From Microbacterium maritypicum (lineage in GTDB: Bacteria > Actinomycetota > Actinomycetes > Actinomycetales > Microbacteriaceae), in assembly GCF_041529975.1 (NCBI RefSeq), contig NZ_CP168030.1, positions 372,001-436,000 on the forward strand: a stretch of 64,000 nt of DNA, in the 5' to 3' direction. Every line of letters starts with the position of its first letter. Position 1 is the first letter of the stretch. This document shows, one piece after another, positions 33,171-42,241 of this stretch. The notes beneath the pieces are model-generated. The model did not search any database and was not told where the DNA came from. It saw nothing but the letters and a program-made list of their open reading frames with translations. The translations under genes were made by a program, and so were the position numbers.

Positions 33171-35705
33171 CTACAGCCGGTCGACGCCTGTCACGGTGAC
33201 GACGGCCTGACCCGCTTCGTCGGATGCGGCGAGGTCGATCGTCGCGGTGATACCCCAGTCGTGGTCGCCGGCGGGGTCGTCGAAGATCTGTCGCGCGGTC
33301 CACGAGGTGGTGCTCTCGGTGAGGATCAGCAGCTTCGAGCTGCGTGCGTCTGCGCCGGTGAGGATCTCGTCGTGGTCGTCGTAGTAGCCGTCGAGCGCGT
33401 CCGACCAGGCATCGGCGCCGAAGCCGGGATCGAGTTCGGCGAGGGCGGTCACGTCTTCTCCCGCCGCGAGCTGCACGCGGCGGAACAGCTCGTTGCGCAC
33501 CAGGATGCGGAAGGCGCGGATGTTGCTCGTGAGGCGCTTCGGCGCGGGCGGGACGATCGGCTCGTCGGGGGCGTGCGGATCGAAGCGGCCGTTGTCGACC
33601 CCGGCGATCAGCTCCTCCCACTCGTCGAGCAGGCTGGAGTCGACCTGGCGGACGAGCTCGCCGAGCCACTCGATGAGGTCGCGCAGGTCCTCGTCCTTGA
33701 ACTCTTCCGGGATGGTCTGGGATGCCGCACGGTAGGCGTCGGAGAGGTAGCGCAGGACCACGCCCTCGGAGCGGGCGATCTTGTAGTAGGCGACATATTC
33801 CCCGAACGACATGGCCCGCTCGTACATGTCGCGTACGACCGACTTGGGGTGCAGTTCGAAGTCGCGGATCCACGGCTGAGCGGCGCTGAACGTCTCGAAC
33901 GCGGCCGTCAGCAGCTCGTCGAGCGGCTTCGGATACGTGATCTGCTCGAGCAGCTCCATCCGCTCGTCGTACTCGATGCCCTCCGACTTCATCGCGGCGA
34001 CCGCCTCACCGCGGGCGAGGAACTCCTGCTGACTGAGCACGGCACGCGGATCGTCGAGCGTGGCCTCGACGATCGAGATCATGTCGAGCGCGTAGGAGCG
34101 GGTGCCCGTGCCGGCGGCCGGATCGGGATCGAGCAGCTCGAACGCCGCGAGAGCGAACGGCGACAGCGGCTGGTTGAGCGCGAAGTTCGGCTGCAGGTCG
34201 ACCGTCAGGCGGATGTCGCCCTCCGGAGTCTTCTCGACGATGCCGGATTCGCGGAGCGTGCGGTAGATGCCGATGGCTCGGAGCGCGAGCTCGCGCTGCC
34301 GTTTCCGCGGTTCGTGGTTGTCGTATACGAGCGCGCGCATATTCGCGAAGACGTCGCCACCACGGGCGATCACGTTCAGCATCATGGCGCTCGTGATCTG
34401 CATGTGCGAGGTCAGGGTCTCCGGCACCGCGTCGATAAGCTTGCGGAACGACGGCTCGCCCCACGAGACGAAGCCGTCTGGCGCCTTCTTGCGCACGATC
34501 TTGCGCTTCTTCTTCGGGTCGTCGCCGGCCTTCTTGACCGCGGCGACGTTCTCGCTCTCGTGCTCAGGGGCTTGGGCGACCACGGTGCCGGCGGTGTCGT
34601 ATCCCGCTCGTCCTGCACGTCCGGCGATCTGATGGAACTCGCGGGCGTTCAGCTGCCGCATCCGCGTGCCGTCGAACTTGGTGAGCGCAGTGAGCAGCAC
34701 CGTGCGGATCGGCACGTTGATGCCGACGCCGAGGGTGTCGGTGCCGCAGATCACGCGCAGCAGTCCGCGTTGGGCGAGCTGCTCGACCAGGCGACGGTAC
34801 TTCGGCAGCATCCCCGCGTGGTGCACGCCGATCCCGGCGCGGAGGAAGCGTGAGAGTGTCTTGCCGAATGCGGTCGTGAAGCGGAACCCGGCGATCAGCG
34901 CCGCGATCTCGTCCCGCTGCTCGCGCGTGGCGACCTTCGTGCTCGACAGCGCCTGCGCACGCTCCATCGCCGCCGCCTGCGAGAAGTGCACGACGTAGAT
35001 CGGCGCCTGCCCGGTGTTCAGCAGGTCGTCGATGGTCTCGTGGATCGGGCTCGTCTCGTAGAAGAAGTGCAGAGGGACAGGACGCTCGACGCCGGTCACG
35101 GTCGCCGTCTCACGACCGGTGCGGCGGGTGAGGTCGGCGGCGAGCTCGGTGACGTCGCCGAGGGTCGCCGACATCAGGATGAACTGCGCCTGGGGCAGCT
35201 CGAGCAGCGGAACCTGCCACGCCCACCCGCGGTCGGGGTCGGCGTAGAAGTGGAACTCGTCCATCACGACCTGCCCGACGTCGGCATCCGTGCCCTGACG
35301 CAACGAGAGGTTGGCGAGGATCTCGGCGGTGCAGCAGATGATCGGGGCATCGGCGTTGACCGAGGAATCACCCGTGACCATGCCGACGTTCTCGGCGCCG
35401 AACACATCGACCAGTGCGAAGAACTTCTCGCTCACCAGGGCTTTGATGGGAGCGGTGTAGTAGCTGCGGCGTCCGGCGACGAGGGCGGCGAAGTGCGCGC
35501 CGATCGCCACGAGCGACTTGCCGGTGCCCGTGGGCGTCGAGAGGATCAGGTTGTTGCCGGAGACGATCTCGATGACCGCCTCGTCCTGCGCGGGATAGAG
35601 GCTGATGCCGGTCGACTCCGCCCACTCGACGAAGGCGAGGTAGACGGCATCCGGATCCGCGGCGTCCGGAACGAGGGCGGGATCGAGCCGCGGAGAGGAA
35701 GTCAT
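33171..35705 (-). CDS. Ski2-like DEAD/DEAH-box RNA helicase with DUF3516 C-terminus
   Basis: An 844-residue superfamily 2 helicase. Walker A 'TPTGTGKS' is at residues 57-64, motif II 'MDEFHFY' at 148-154, motif III 'MSATLGD', motif V 'CGTDTLGVGINVP' and motif VI 'FHQIAGRAGRAGYD'. After a basic stretch ('KKKRKIVRKK') come about 430 residues matching the actinobacterial DUF3516 region. Related to Ski2/Mtr4 and to mycobacterial HelY-type proteins; probably acts in RNA turnover or ribosomal RNA processing. Housekeeping and monocistronic; convergent with the transport operon. Confidence 0.9.
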   Translation of the reverse strand: MTSSPRLDPALVPDAADPDAVYLAFVEWAESTGISLYPAQDEAVIEIVSGNNLILSTPTGTGKSLVAIGAHFAALVAGRRSYYTAPIKALVSEKFFALVDVFGAENVGMVTGDSSVNADAPIICCTAEILANLSLRQGTDADVGQVVMDEFHFYADPDRGWAWQVPLLELPQAQFILMSATLGDVTELAADLTRRTGRETATVTGVERPVPLHFFYETSPIHETIDDLLNTGQAPIYVVHFSQAAAMERAQALSSTKVATREQRDEIAALIAGFRFTTAFGKTLSRFLRAGIGVHHAGMLPKYRRLVEQLAQRGLLRVICGTDTLGVGINVPIRTVLLTALTKFDGTRMRQLNAREFHQIAGRAGRAGYDTAGTVVAQAPEHESENVAAVKKAGDDPKKKRKIVRKKAPDGFVSWGEPSFRKLIDAVPETLTSHMQITSAMMLNVIARGGDVFANMRALVYDNHEPRKRQRELALRAIGIYRTLRESGIVEKTPEGDIRLTVDLQPNFALNQPLSPFALAAFELLDPDPAAGTGTRSYALDMISIVEATLDDPRAVLSQQEFLARGEAVAAMKSEGIEYDERMELLEQITYPKPLDELLTAAFETFSAAQPWIRDFELHPKSVVRDMYERAMSFGEYVAYYKIARSEGVVLRYLSDAYRAASQTIPEEFKDEDLRDLIEWLGELVRQVDSSLLDEWEELIAGVDNGRFDPHAPDEPIVPPAPKRLTSNIRAFRILVRNELFRRVQLAAGEDVTALAELDPGFGADAWSDALDGYYDDHDEILTGADARSSKLLILTESTTSWTARQIFDDPAGDHDWGITATIDLAASDEAGQAVVTVTGVDRL

Positions 35706-35747
35706 GGTCCCTCGATCATCCCATCCGCGAGGACGGGTCAGACCGGT

Positions 35748-36461
35748 TCAGACTGCGGTGGCGGCGCGCAGGGCGATGCGGATCATGTCGCCGAAGGTCT
35801 GCTCGCGCTCCTGCGCCGTGGTCTCCTCGCCCGTGACGATGTGGTCGCTGACCGTGCAGATGGCGAGTGCGCGCCGACCGTAGTAGGCCGCGAGGGTGTA
35901 GAGCCCGGCCGCCTCCATCTCGACGCCCAGGATGCCGTGCTGCACGAACGGCTCCGTGAGCTCGGGGCGGGTGCTGTAGAACTGGTCGCTCGAGAACAGC
36001 TGCCCGACGTGCACGGTCGACTCGAGGTCTTCCGCCTCGCTCGCCTCCACGGCCGCGCGCAGGAGCCCGAAGTCCGCGACCGCCGCGTAGTCGAGTCCGT
36101 GGAAGCGCACGCGGTTGATGCCTGAATCCGTGGATGCGCCGTTGGCGATGATGATGTCGCGCACCTTGACGCGCTCGGTCAGCGCCCCGCACGACCCGAC
36201 CCGCACGATCGTCTGCACGTCGTAGGAGTCGAACAGCTCGTTGGCGTAGATCGCCATCGACGGCTGGCCCATGCCGGAACCCTGCACCGAGATGCGGTGC
36301 CCCTCCCACGTGCCGGTGAAGCCCAGCATGCCGCGCGTCTCGGTGTACAGCTCGGCGTTCTCGAGGAACGTCTCGGCGATCCACTTCGCTCGCAGCGGGT
36401 CGCCGGGAAACAGGACGATGGGGGCGATCTGGCCGGGCTCAGCGGCGATGTGCGTGCTCAT
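35748..36461 (-). CDS. deoD: Purine-nucleoside phosphorylase, DeoD type
   Basis: A 237-residue hexameric-type phosphorylase that splits purine (deoxy)nucleosides with phosphate in nucleoside salvage. Signatures are '[17 protein letters not shown]' (phosphate-site Arg), '[29 protein letters not shown]' (seen at residues 48-76), 'VRVGSCGAL', and '[15 protein letters not shown]' with the Glu that holds the ribose; 'VSDHIVTGE' carries the catalytic Asp. The start is the ATG at 36461; upstream in-frame sequence belongs to the neighbouring gene. It lies 29 bases downstream of the roadblock/GTPase operon and may be weakly co-transcribed with it. Confidence 0.93.
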   Translation of the reverse strand: MSTHIAAEPGQIAPIVLFPGDPLRAKWIAETFLENAELYTETRGMLGFTGTWEGHRISVQGSGMGQPSMAIYANELFDSYDVQTIVRVGSCGALTERVKVRDIIIANGASTDSGINRVRFHGLDYAAVADFGLLRAAVEASEAEDLESTVHVGQLFSSDQFYSTRPELTEPFVQHGILGVEMEAAGLYTLAAYYGRRALAICTVSDHIVTGEETTAQEREQTFGDMIRIALRAATAV

Positions 36462-36490
36462 CGCCCCAGCGTAGCCAGCGACCCCATGCC

Positions 36491-37027
36491 TCAGCCGGGG
36501 GTTCCGGCGAGCCCGAGCGCGGTGATGAGCTCGTACGCCGCCGAGCGCGCCTGCACGATCACGGTGCCGACCTGGACTCCGGCCGCCGACACCGACAGGA
36601 GCAACTGGCCGTAGGGCGCCAGGACGAAGCTGAGCAACGAGAGCTGGCTCTGACCGATCGACACCGACACGACGGCCGACAGGCTCGGTTCGGTTCCCCC
36701 GGAGATGATCTCGGCCTCGGCCCTGGCTACGCCGAACAGCGAACCGTTGATCGCCGCCAGCCGCTCTCCCGTCTCGTCCCGTGCGCCGACGGAGGCGATG
36801 TGCAGGCCGTCGGCGGTCGAGAGGACAGCCGTCGTCAGCTCCGGGAAGCGCTCTTGGAGATGACGCAGTCGGGTGAGAGCGGCCTGGCTCACCACGCTCG
36901 ACCAGAGCTCCCAGTGCGCCGCGATCTCCGGATGCATGAGCACGGGGTCGCCACCGTAGGTCGCGTCGTGCCGATGTGCAGCGTCGTGGGAGAGAGGGGG
37001 GTGGTCTGTTCGGTTGTGTGTGTTCAC
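36491..37027 (-). CDS. Roadblock/LC7-like protein, third gene of a GTPase operon
   Basis: A 178-residue protein with a His-rich disordered N-terminus ('[14 protein letters not shown]') and a C-terminal half of roadblock/longin type: '[21 protein letters not shown]', '[13 protein letters not shown]' and '[20 protein letters not shown]'. Roadblock proteins regulate small GTPases such as MglA. Its ATG overlaps the stop of the GTPase gene by four bases, supporting a shared complex. The exact partner role is inferred. Confidence 0.7.
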   Translation of the reverse strand: MNTHNRTDHPPLSHDAAHRHDATYGGDPVLMHPEIAAHWELWSSVVSQAALTRLRHLQERFPELTTAVLSTADGLHIASVGARDETGERLAAINGSLFGVARAEAEIISGGTEPSLSAVVSVSIGQSQLSLLSFVLAPYGQLLLSVSAAGVQVGTVIVQARSAAYELITALGLAGTPG

Positions 37028-37626
37028 GACTCTTCTTCCGGAAGATCAAGGGCCACGCAGGCGACTCGCATCACGCTGTCGCGATCGCGCGCGTCGGCGA
37101 CATGAACGCGGTTCGGGGGGATGCCGTATCGCGCCAGGACCTCGGTGAGCTCCTGGCGCACCGTGGGCAGCGCCTCTTCCTCACAGTGGCTCACCGCGAT
37201 GACCATTCGCTGGCCGTCGCCGGCGAACCGCGGAATCCATGTGGCGGCATCGGCGGCGAGGTGTGGCCGGTCGGCACGAAGCCAGAGCAGGATGCGCGTG
37301 TCTGCCGTCGAGGATCTGCGGCGGGCGGGAGCGAAGCGGTCTTGCCCGGGAACCCCGATGAGCGTGACGGCGATCTCGGGCGTGGGTTTCCACGCGCCGT
37401 AGTCGAGGCCCACCGTGGTGGTGGTCTTCTCGCCGTCGCCGCACTCCGCCGATCCGGCCGAGATGGGAACGTCGGTGTCGACCGGCGGGACGTCACTCAG
37501 TGCCCGGACAGCCGTCGTCTTCCCCGCCCCGACCGGCCCGGCGAAGATGAGCCGGTAACGGTTCGGCAGATTCACGTGCCGCCAGCGTGCCCGCCGCATC
37601 GGCGTCTCCGCCGACGCGGCACGCAC
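37024..37626 (-). CDS. Small Ras-like GTPase of conservon type
   Basis: A 200-residue P-loop protein: '[19 protein letters not shown]' with Walker A at residues 30-37, a threonine-rich switch ('[12 protein letters not shown]'), '[12 protein letters not shown]' as the G3 motif, and '[10 protein letters not shown]' at the position of the guanine-binding NKxD motif, where Asn-Lys is absent. Such proteins are the GTPase component of actinobacterial conservons. The start is uncertain: the GTG at 37626 has GAGGAG nine bases upstream and I prefer it; an ATG at 37599 is an alternative. It is flanked on both sides by roadblock-type genes. Confidence 0.72.
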   Translation of the reverse strand: MRAASAETPMRRARWRHVNLPNRYRLIFAGPVGAGKTTAVRALSDVPPVDTDVPISAGSAECGDGEKTTTTVGLDYGAWKPTPEIAVTLIGVPGQDRFAPARRRSSTADTRILLWLRADRPHLAADAATWIPRFAGDGQRMVIAVSHCEEEALPTVRQELTEVLARYGIPPNRVHVADARDRDSVMRVACVALDLPEEES

Positions 37627-37670
37627 CCACGAGATCTCCTCGAGGCCGTCGCTGCGCGCGGCCTCCCTGG

Positions 37671-38042
37671 TCAAGCGTTCAGAGCCGCCACATGGCGGTT
37701 CACGGCAGAACGGAGAAGGGCGAGGTTCGTCGCCTGGCGGTCGGCGGCGAGATAGATGAACATCTCGGGCGTGATCATCTTGAGCAGGTGGAGCTGCGTG
37801 TCGAGCGTGAGCAGCATGTCCTCGAAGGTCGCGTCGAGGCCGAGCGCCTCGATCGTGCGCATCTTGTTCTTGACGATCTCGCTGTTGTAGGCGCTCGCCA
37901 CGTCGAGGTCGAAGTCCGGTCGGACCGAGCTCGAGGCGAGCGGCATCCCGGACTCCAGATCGACGACGGAGGCGCCGATGAAGCCGTTGATGTCGCGCGC
38001 GATGTCGGCGATGAGTGTGTTCAGTTCGTCTTGCGTGGTCAT
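37671..38042 (-). CDS. Roadblock/LC7 domain protein, first gene of a GTPase operon
   Basis: A 123-residue single-domain roadblock protein starting 'MTTQDELNTLIADIARDING', with 'GASVVDLESGMPLASSS' and 'YNSEIVKNKMRTIEALGL', then 'TPEMFIYLAADRQATNLAL'. It resembles the CvnB component that docks the conservon GTPase. It heads the operon, 44 bases before the GTPase. An AT-rich region with a TAACGTTA palindrome (38123-38130) about 80 bases upstream is the probable promoter. No sensor kinase is present, unlike classical conservons. Confidence 0.78.
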   Translation of the reverse strand: MTTQDELNTLIADIARDINGFIGASVVDLESGMPLASSSVRPDFDLDVASAYNSEIVKNKMRTIEALGLDATFEDMLLTLDTQLHLLKMITPEMFIYLAADRQATNLALLRSAVNRHVAALNA

Positions 38043-38112
38043 GATGCTCCCCAGGTCGTGTCGCGCGCGGCAGAGACCGCCCCATGCGATCACCCCAGAG
38101 CCCCCGCGACTC

Positions 38113-38135
38113 ATAAAGTGTATAACGTTACTTGC
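38113..38135 (-). promoter_or_regulatory. Probable promoter/operator of the roadblock-GTPase operon
   Basis: A strikingly AT-rich island (ATAAAGTGTATAACGTTACT) in a GC-rich gap, with the perfect eight-base palindrome TAACGTTA at its centre (38123-38130). It is about 70-90 bases upstream of the first roadblock gene on the minus strand. Confidence 0.4.
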
Positions 38136-38202
38136 TCAAATGCGGAATCGGGGCAAGACACGCCTGCCGTCACCGAGGCGGATGCCGGGTCAAGCGAGTT
38201 CC

Positions 38203-38269
38203 GAAGGAGATCTCGCGCAATGAAGGAGTGGATCCCGGATGCTCTCCTTCAGAGCGTGAGATCTCCTTC
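38203..38269. repeat. Intergenic palindromic repeat, family C copy 2
   Basis: Outer arms GAAGGAGATCTC (38203-38214) and GAGATCTCCTTC (38258-38269) pair perfectly. Inner arms TGAAGGAG (38221-38228) and CTCCTTCA (38244-38251) also pair, giving a 67-bp cruciform. It shares GAAGGAGATC and ATGAAGGAG with the repeat at 4731-4812. It follows the 3' end of the AlkD-like gene by about 40 bases. Confidence 0.65.
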
Positions 38270-38309
38270 GCGCCAGGTGGGTGGCAGCACGCTGCAACCC
38301 TGAACGCGC

Positions 38310-38978
38310 TCAGCCCTCGCGGCGCCGCACGAGCTCGCCGATCCACAGTGGCGCGAACGGCGAGGTGCAGCCGGGCGCGGTGGGGTAGTCCGCGAGGACC
38401 TGCAGGCGCTCCCCGATCTCCAGCGCCCTCGCGCGGTACTCCGGGTGGAAGATGCCGATGTTGGCGAGGGTCTCGTTCATCGCCCACTGCAGACGCGACG
38501 GCGCATCCTTCATATCCCGCTCGATGAGGTCGAGCAGGTGCGGCAGGTCCAGGCCGTCCGCGTCCTTCATCACGCGCACGGTCGTGAGCGACCAGGCGGC
38601 CGCGGCCACCGTGGGGTCGGCGTCGTCGAACCAACGCAGCCGCAGCTCTTCCGCGAGCGGCGTCTTCTTGGCGACGTAGTTCACGAACCAGTCGTTGACC
38701 TTCGGCGGGCGGGTCTCGCGCAGCATGGCGTCGAGTTCGTCGGCGCTGAAGTCGCGGGGGCGGCAGATCAGCAGGGCCAGCAGTCGCGCCGGGGTCTCGC
38801 CGGTCGCCCAGAGCTCTTCCGCGAGCGGCTGGTCGGTCTTGATCCGCTTCGCGAGCGCGCGCATCCGGCTGAGGTTGATGCCGTGGTCGTCGCCGCGCTT
38901 CTCGTTGGCGGCGCGCATCTTCGGATCTTCCAGTGCGGCGAGCTCGCCCAGGGCCTCCGCGACGGTCATGTCGGACAT
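38310..38978 (-). CDS. AlkD-like DNA alkylation repair family protein
   Basis: A 222-residue all-alpha protein built of HEAT-like repeats, as in AlkC/AlkD DNA glycosylases: 'HGINLSRMRALAKRIKTDQPLAEELW', given here as residues 32-57, followed by 'LALLICRPRDFSADELD', 'VNDWFVNYVAKK' and 'LRWFDDADPTVAAAAWSLT'. AlkD removes 3- and 7-alkylated purines, but many members of this family are uncharacterised. The start at 38978 follows the FUSC-type gene by 23 bases, so the two may be co-transcribed. Confidence 0.75.
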   Translation of the reverse strand: MSDMTVAEALGELAALEDPKMRAANEKRGDDHGINLSRMRALAKRIKTDQPLAEELWATGETPARLLALLICRPRDFSADELDAMLRETRPPKVNDWFVNYVAKKTPLAEELRLRWFDDADPTVAAAAWSLTTVRVMKDADGLDLPHLLDLIERDMKDAPSRLQWAMNETLANIGIFHPEYRARALEIGERLQVLADYPTAPGCTSPFAPLWIGELVRRREG

Positions 38979-39001
38979 GCCACCAGCGTAGGCGGAGTCG
39001 G

Positions 39002-40039
39002 TCAGTCCTCGTCGAGTAGTTCGCCCCGGATCCGGCGGAGGTCTTCCATGAGCGAGCCGATCAGGATCCAGTGCTGCGATGACGGCGGTCGGATCACGAG
39101 TGGGGCGGTGAGCGCGGGGATCGCGGACGTCATCGTGTCGGGTTCGGGCGACGCCTCGGCGACCTGCACGGCCAGGCGCACATCGTGCCCGGCGCGCCGC
39201 AGCTGCTCGGCGATCGCGGTGACGGCGGGCTCTTCGCCGATCGTGTCGTCGTAGTGGTCGAAGTATGCACGGGTCATGCCGATCGTCTGGGTCACGATGG
39301 GCGACAGACGCTCGAGCAGCTCCCGCATCTCCTGCAGCTCGGTGCGGTGGGTCGAGCGCCGCGGGTTCAGGGTGAGCGACTCCTCGCCCGCGGCGATGGA
39401 GGCGTCGGCGGCATCCTTCATCGGACGCAGCAGCCGCACCTCCAGCATCAGCTCCTGGAGCTGTGCGGCCGTCTGCGGCTCCGGCAGCGCGACGGCCAGG
39501 CGGTCGAGGCTGGCGGCGAGCTCCCGCCCGAGCAGTCCGACATCGCGCCGAGCGGGGGCGACCAGCACCGGAGGCACGATCAGCGCGTTCACGACGATGC
39601 CGATCGCCACCCCGATCAAGGTCTCCACGATGCGCGCGAACGCATACTCCGGGCTCGACGATCCGAGCGCCAGCACGAGCATCGCCGAGATCGCGACCTG
39701 GTTGCCGGTGCCGGGGGAGGCCCGGAAGATCCACGCGACCAGCATCGCGACGACGATCGCGAGCAGCACGATCCAGCTCGGCGACCCCAGCAGCAGGCCG
39801 AGTGCGACGGCGATCACGACGCCGGCGATCACACCGATGCTGCGCTCGAGCGCCTTCGACAGTGACTGGTTCACGCTGGGCTGCACGACCAGGAGCGCGG
39901 CGATCGCGGCGAACACCGGCAGCTGCGCGGGGAACACCCATCCGGCGATGAGCCACGCGGCGATCGTCGCCGCGGCCGACTTCACGACCTGCAGCAGCGG
40001 AGAGCGCTGGGAGGCGCGGATCGCGGCGGGGATGCGCAT
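39002..40039 (-). CDS. FUSC/aromatic acid exporter-like membrane protein
   Basis: A 345-residue protein. Residues 15-160 form about six helices ('LLQVVKSAAATIAAWLIAGW', 'PVFAAIAALLVVQPSVNQSLSKALERSIG' seen at residues 40-68, 'LALGSSSPEYAFARIVETLIG'), followed by a long soluble alpha-helical domain with 'EMRELLERLSPIVTQTIGM'. This is the half-size FUSC/ArAE architecture (YqjA- and YeeA-like) thought to export aromatic acids; substrate unknown. The start MRIPAAIR at 40039 is used because upstream codons look non-coding. Confidence 0.78.
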   Translation of the reverse strand: MRIPAAIRASQRSPLLQVVKSAAATIAAWLIAGWVFPAQLPVFAAIAALLVVQPSVNQSLSKALERSIGVIAGVVIAVALGLLLGSPSWIVLLAIVVAMLVAWIFRASPGTGNQVAISAMLVLALGSSSPEYAFARIVETLIGVAIGIVVNALIVPPVLVAPARRDVGLLGRELAASLDRLAVALPEPQTAAQLQELMLEVRLLRPMKDAADASIAAGEESLTLNPRRSTHRTELQEMRELLERLSPIVTQTIGMTRAYFDHYDDTIGEEPAVTAIAEQLRRAGHDVRLAVQVAEASPEPDTMTSAIPALTAPLVIRPPSSQHWILIGSLMEDLRRIRGELLDED

Positions 40040-40169
40040 GCCCTCAACGGTAGTGCCGTGGTGTCGCGGATGATCGTCGTCCGGCGATGCGGATGTCAAC
40101 CCCGTCGCCGATCCTCGCCGTTCCGGGCTGAATGGAGGAACACGAACGACGAGAAGTGAGGAGCATCAC

Positions 40170-40625
40170 ATGGTGCAGATCATCGAGACCATCGACGTCG
40201 ACGTCCCCGTGCGCACGGCGTACAACCAGTGGACGCAGTTCGAGAGCTTCCCGAAGTTCCTCGACGAGGTCGAGTCGATCACTCAGATCGACGACACGCA
40301 CACGCATTGGAAGGTGAAGGTCGGCGGCGCGACCCGCGAGTTCGACGCCGAGATCACCGAGCAGCACCCGGATGAGCGCGTCGCGTGGAACAGCACCGGC
40401 GGCGAGACCGAGCACGCCGGTGTGGTGACGTTCCACAAGCTCGACGACACGTCGACCCGCGTGACGGTGCAGTTGGACTGGGCGCCGGAGGGGCTGCTCG
40501 AGAAGCTCGGCTCCCTCGTCGGCGCCGGCGGTCACGCCGTCAAGAAGGACCTGCAGAACTTCAAGGAGTTCATCGAGGGCCGCGGCGTCGAGACCGGATC
40601 CTGGCGCGGCGACGTCGACGCCTGA
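40170..40625 (+). CDS. SRPBCC (START-like) family protein
   Basis: A 151-residue helix-grip protein: 'VQIIETIDVDVPVRTAYNQWTQFESFPKFLDEV', shown as residues 2-34, 'TREFDAEITEQHPDERVAWNS' (residues 55-75) and 'TRVTVQLDWAPEGLLEKLGSL'. It is of the polyketide-cyclase/coenzyme-Q-binding (Coq10-like) type common in actinobacteria, often stress-induced, and presumably binds a hydrophobic ligand. Monocistronic, with a strong hairpin after it. Confidence 0.85.
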   Translation: MVQIIETIDVDVPVRTAYNQWTQFESFPKFLDEVESITQIDDTHTHWKVKVGGATREFDAEITEQHPDERVAWNSTGGETEHAGVVTFHKLDDTSTRVTVQLDWAPEGLLEKLGSLVGAGGHAVKKDLQNFKEFIEGRGVETGSWRGDVDA

Positions 40626-40638
40626 CGCGAATCCGACG

Positions 40639-40673
40639 CGAGGCCCGGATGCCGTTTCGGCATCCGGGCCTCG
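40639..40673 (+). terminator. Strong hairpin after the SRPBCC gene
   Basis: A 16-base-pair perfect stem (40639-40654 with 40658-40673) with a TTT loop, 13 bases after the stop. No T-run follows, but stem strength suggests a terminator. Confidence 0.7.
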
Positions 40674-40736
40674 TCGCGTCCGAGGTCGGGTGCGCGGGAT
40701 CTTCCGCGCGTCCGAGGTGCGTGCTTGCATGGGCTC

Positions 40737-41798
40737 ATGGAGCAGGAAGAGAAGCTGCGCGGCGAGACGAGGGCCGTCTGGGCGACCGTGATCTGCTTCG
40801 TCGTCGGCACCGTCGCCGGTATCCTGCTCCTGCGTGGCGATGCGCGCCCGCTCACCGGTCCGGGGTCGTTGGCGGCGCCCGTCGCAACGATCGCCGGGAT
40901 CGTCGCGGCCGCCGCATTCCTCGTGAGCACGCTGATGCACCGTCGCGCGGAGACCGGGCCGATGCCGCGCTGGCAGGCCGTGGTCTCCGGCCTCTCGACC
41001 GTCGCGCTCACCGTGGCCTTCGGCGCAGTCACGCTGATGGGTGTGCTGCTCACGGCCGAGATCCTCGCCGTCGGCCTTCAGGGGCTGCAGCTCGCGGCGG
41101 TCGGCGGTGGTCTGCTCGCAGGCGTCGCTTCGGCCGTCGGCGGTCGCTTCGCCTTCGGGGCCGGTATCGGGCTGCGCACCGCCGACCTTTCCGCGCTCCT
41201 GTTCGGATTCCTCGTGATCGGCACGCTCTTCGCCATGGTCACCTCGGCCGACCCGCGCTGGTGGGAGGAGAACTTCTCGCAGCTCGGGTCGGGATGGGCG
41301 TTCAACGGCACCCTCGTCGTGGCCGGCCTGCTGATCGCGACCGTCGGCTCGTACATCGGCCGCGACCTGCACCGGATGCTCGGCGACTCCGCTCTGCGCC
41401 GCATCGCCGTGGTGGTCGCGCTGTGGGCGGCGGCCGGTGTCGCGCTCGCGGCCGTCGGGCTGCTGCCCCTGCACCGGGTGCCCCTTCCGCACGACATCGC
41501 CGCCGTCGCGACGCTCGTCCTGTTCCTCGGGTCTGCGGCCGCGACCGTGGCCGCGATCCCGGCTCCTCCCCGCGCGCTGCTGATCACGTCTGTCGGCGTC
41601 GGCCTGCTCATCGTGGTGGCCGTCGTGCTGTGGGTCCCGTTCGGCCTGTACTCGGCCACTGCCCTCGAAGCCGTTGTCGTCGGGCTCGGACTGCTGTGGA
41701 TGGCCACGCTCGTGCGGGTGCTGGCGATCCTCGTGCCGTCGCAGTCCCGCCCCTCGGCCCGGCGGTCGCCGCTGCGCGCCGAGTCGCCGCGGGCGTAG
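40737..41798 (+). CDS. Multi-pass membrane protein (DUF998-like)
   Basis: A 353-residue protein with about eleven hydrophobic segments evenly spaced, starting 'MEQEEKLRGETRAVWATVICFV'. Polar landmarks are 'MHRRAETGPMPRW', 'TSADPRWWEENFSQLG' and 'GRDLHRMLGDSALRR'. The 'WWxxxFSxLG' block is reminiscent of DUF998 proteins, whose function is unknown. It ends in a short basic tail. Upstream gap is small; it is probably transcribed from its own promoter near 40700. Confidence 0.7.
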   Translation: MEQEEKLRGETRAVWATVICFVVGTVAGILLLRGDARPLTGPGSLAAPVATIAGIVAAAAFLVSTLMHRRAETGPMPRWQAVVSGLSTVALTVAFGAVTLMGVLLTAEILAVGLQGLQLAAVGGGLLAGVASAVGGRFAFGAGIGLRTADLSALLFGFLVIGTLFAMVTSADPRWWEENFSQLGSGWAFNGTLVVAGLLIATVGSYIGRDLHRMLGDSALRRIAVVVALWAAAGVALAAVGLLPLHRVPLPHDIAAVATLVLFLGSAAATVAAIPAPPRALLITSVGVGLLIVVAVVLWVPFGLYSATALEAVVVGLGLLWMATLVRVLAILVPSQSRPSARRSPLRAESPRA

Positions 41799-41823
41799 GC
41801 GTCGCGACCCCTCGCCGGCGGCA

Positions 41824-41898
41824 TCCCTAGACGTCGGCGGCAGAAAGATAGGGAATCCGTCCGATGTCGGCGGGGTACCTCAGAGCGGAGTGTAGGGA
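41824..41898. promoter_or_regulatory. TAGGGA/TCCCTA repeats upstream of the small gene and LuxR regulator
   Basis: TCCCTA at 41824-41829 and TAGGGA at 41849-41854 and 41893-41898 lie in the 126-base gap ahead of 41925. CCCTA/TAGGG words are half-site-like for LuxR/NarL-type helix-turn-helix proteins, and a LuxR-type regulator is encoded next. Confidence 0.35.
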
Positions 41899-41924
41899 TA
41901 CCGCACACCGCCGAGGAGATCCCC

Positions 41925-42173
41925 ATGTTCGAGCACACGTTTTTCACCGAGCAGTACACCGGTTACCAGCAGGAGGAGATGGAACGCGCAGCCGCGCGGC
42001 GGCGCATGCTCATCGAGCACGCCGACCAGATCGTGCCCCGTCCCCCGGGAGCGGTGCGCCGGATGCTGACGCGCATCTTCCGGGCGGACGAGCGATCCGT
42101 GACGAGCCGCACCTCGAACCGGGCGACCACCGCGGCCACCGTCTGCGACCGGACGGCATCCCCCGCACGGTGA
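41925..42173 (+). CDS. Small hypothetical protein
   Basis: An 82-residue protein starting 'MFEHTFFTEQYTGYQQEEM' behind a clear GAGGAGATCCCC ribosome site. The N-terminal half is alpha-helical and charged ('ERAAARRRMLIEHADQIV'); the C-terminal third is Ser/Thr/Arg-rich. No family is recognised. It precedes the LAL-type regulator by 68 bases in the same direction and could be its target or a co-transcribed partner. Confidence 0.5.
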   Translation: MFEHTFFTEQYTGYQQEEMERAAARRRMLIEHADQIVPRPPGAVRRMLTRIFRADERSVTSRTSNRATTAATVCDRTASPAR

Positions 42174-42241
42174 GCGACGCGGTCCTTCGCGCCGGGTCGC
42201 GCAGCGCCCCGAATGTCGGTCGGGGGTGGGACGATGAAACC

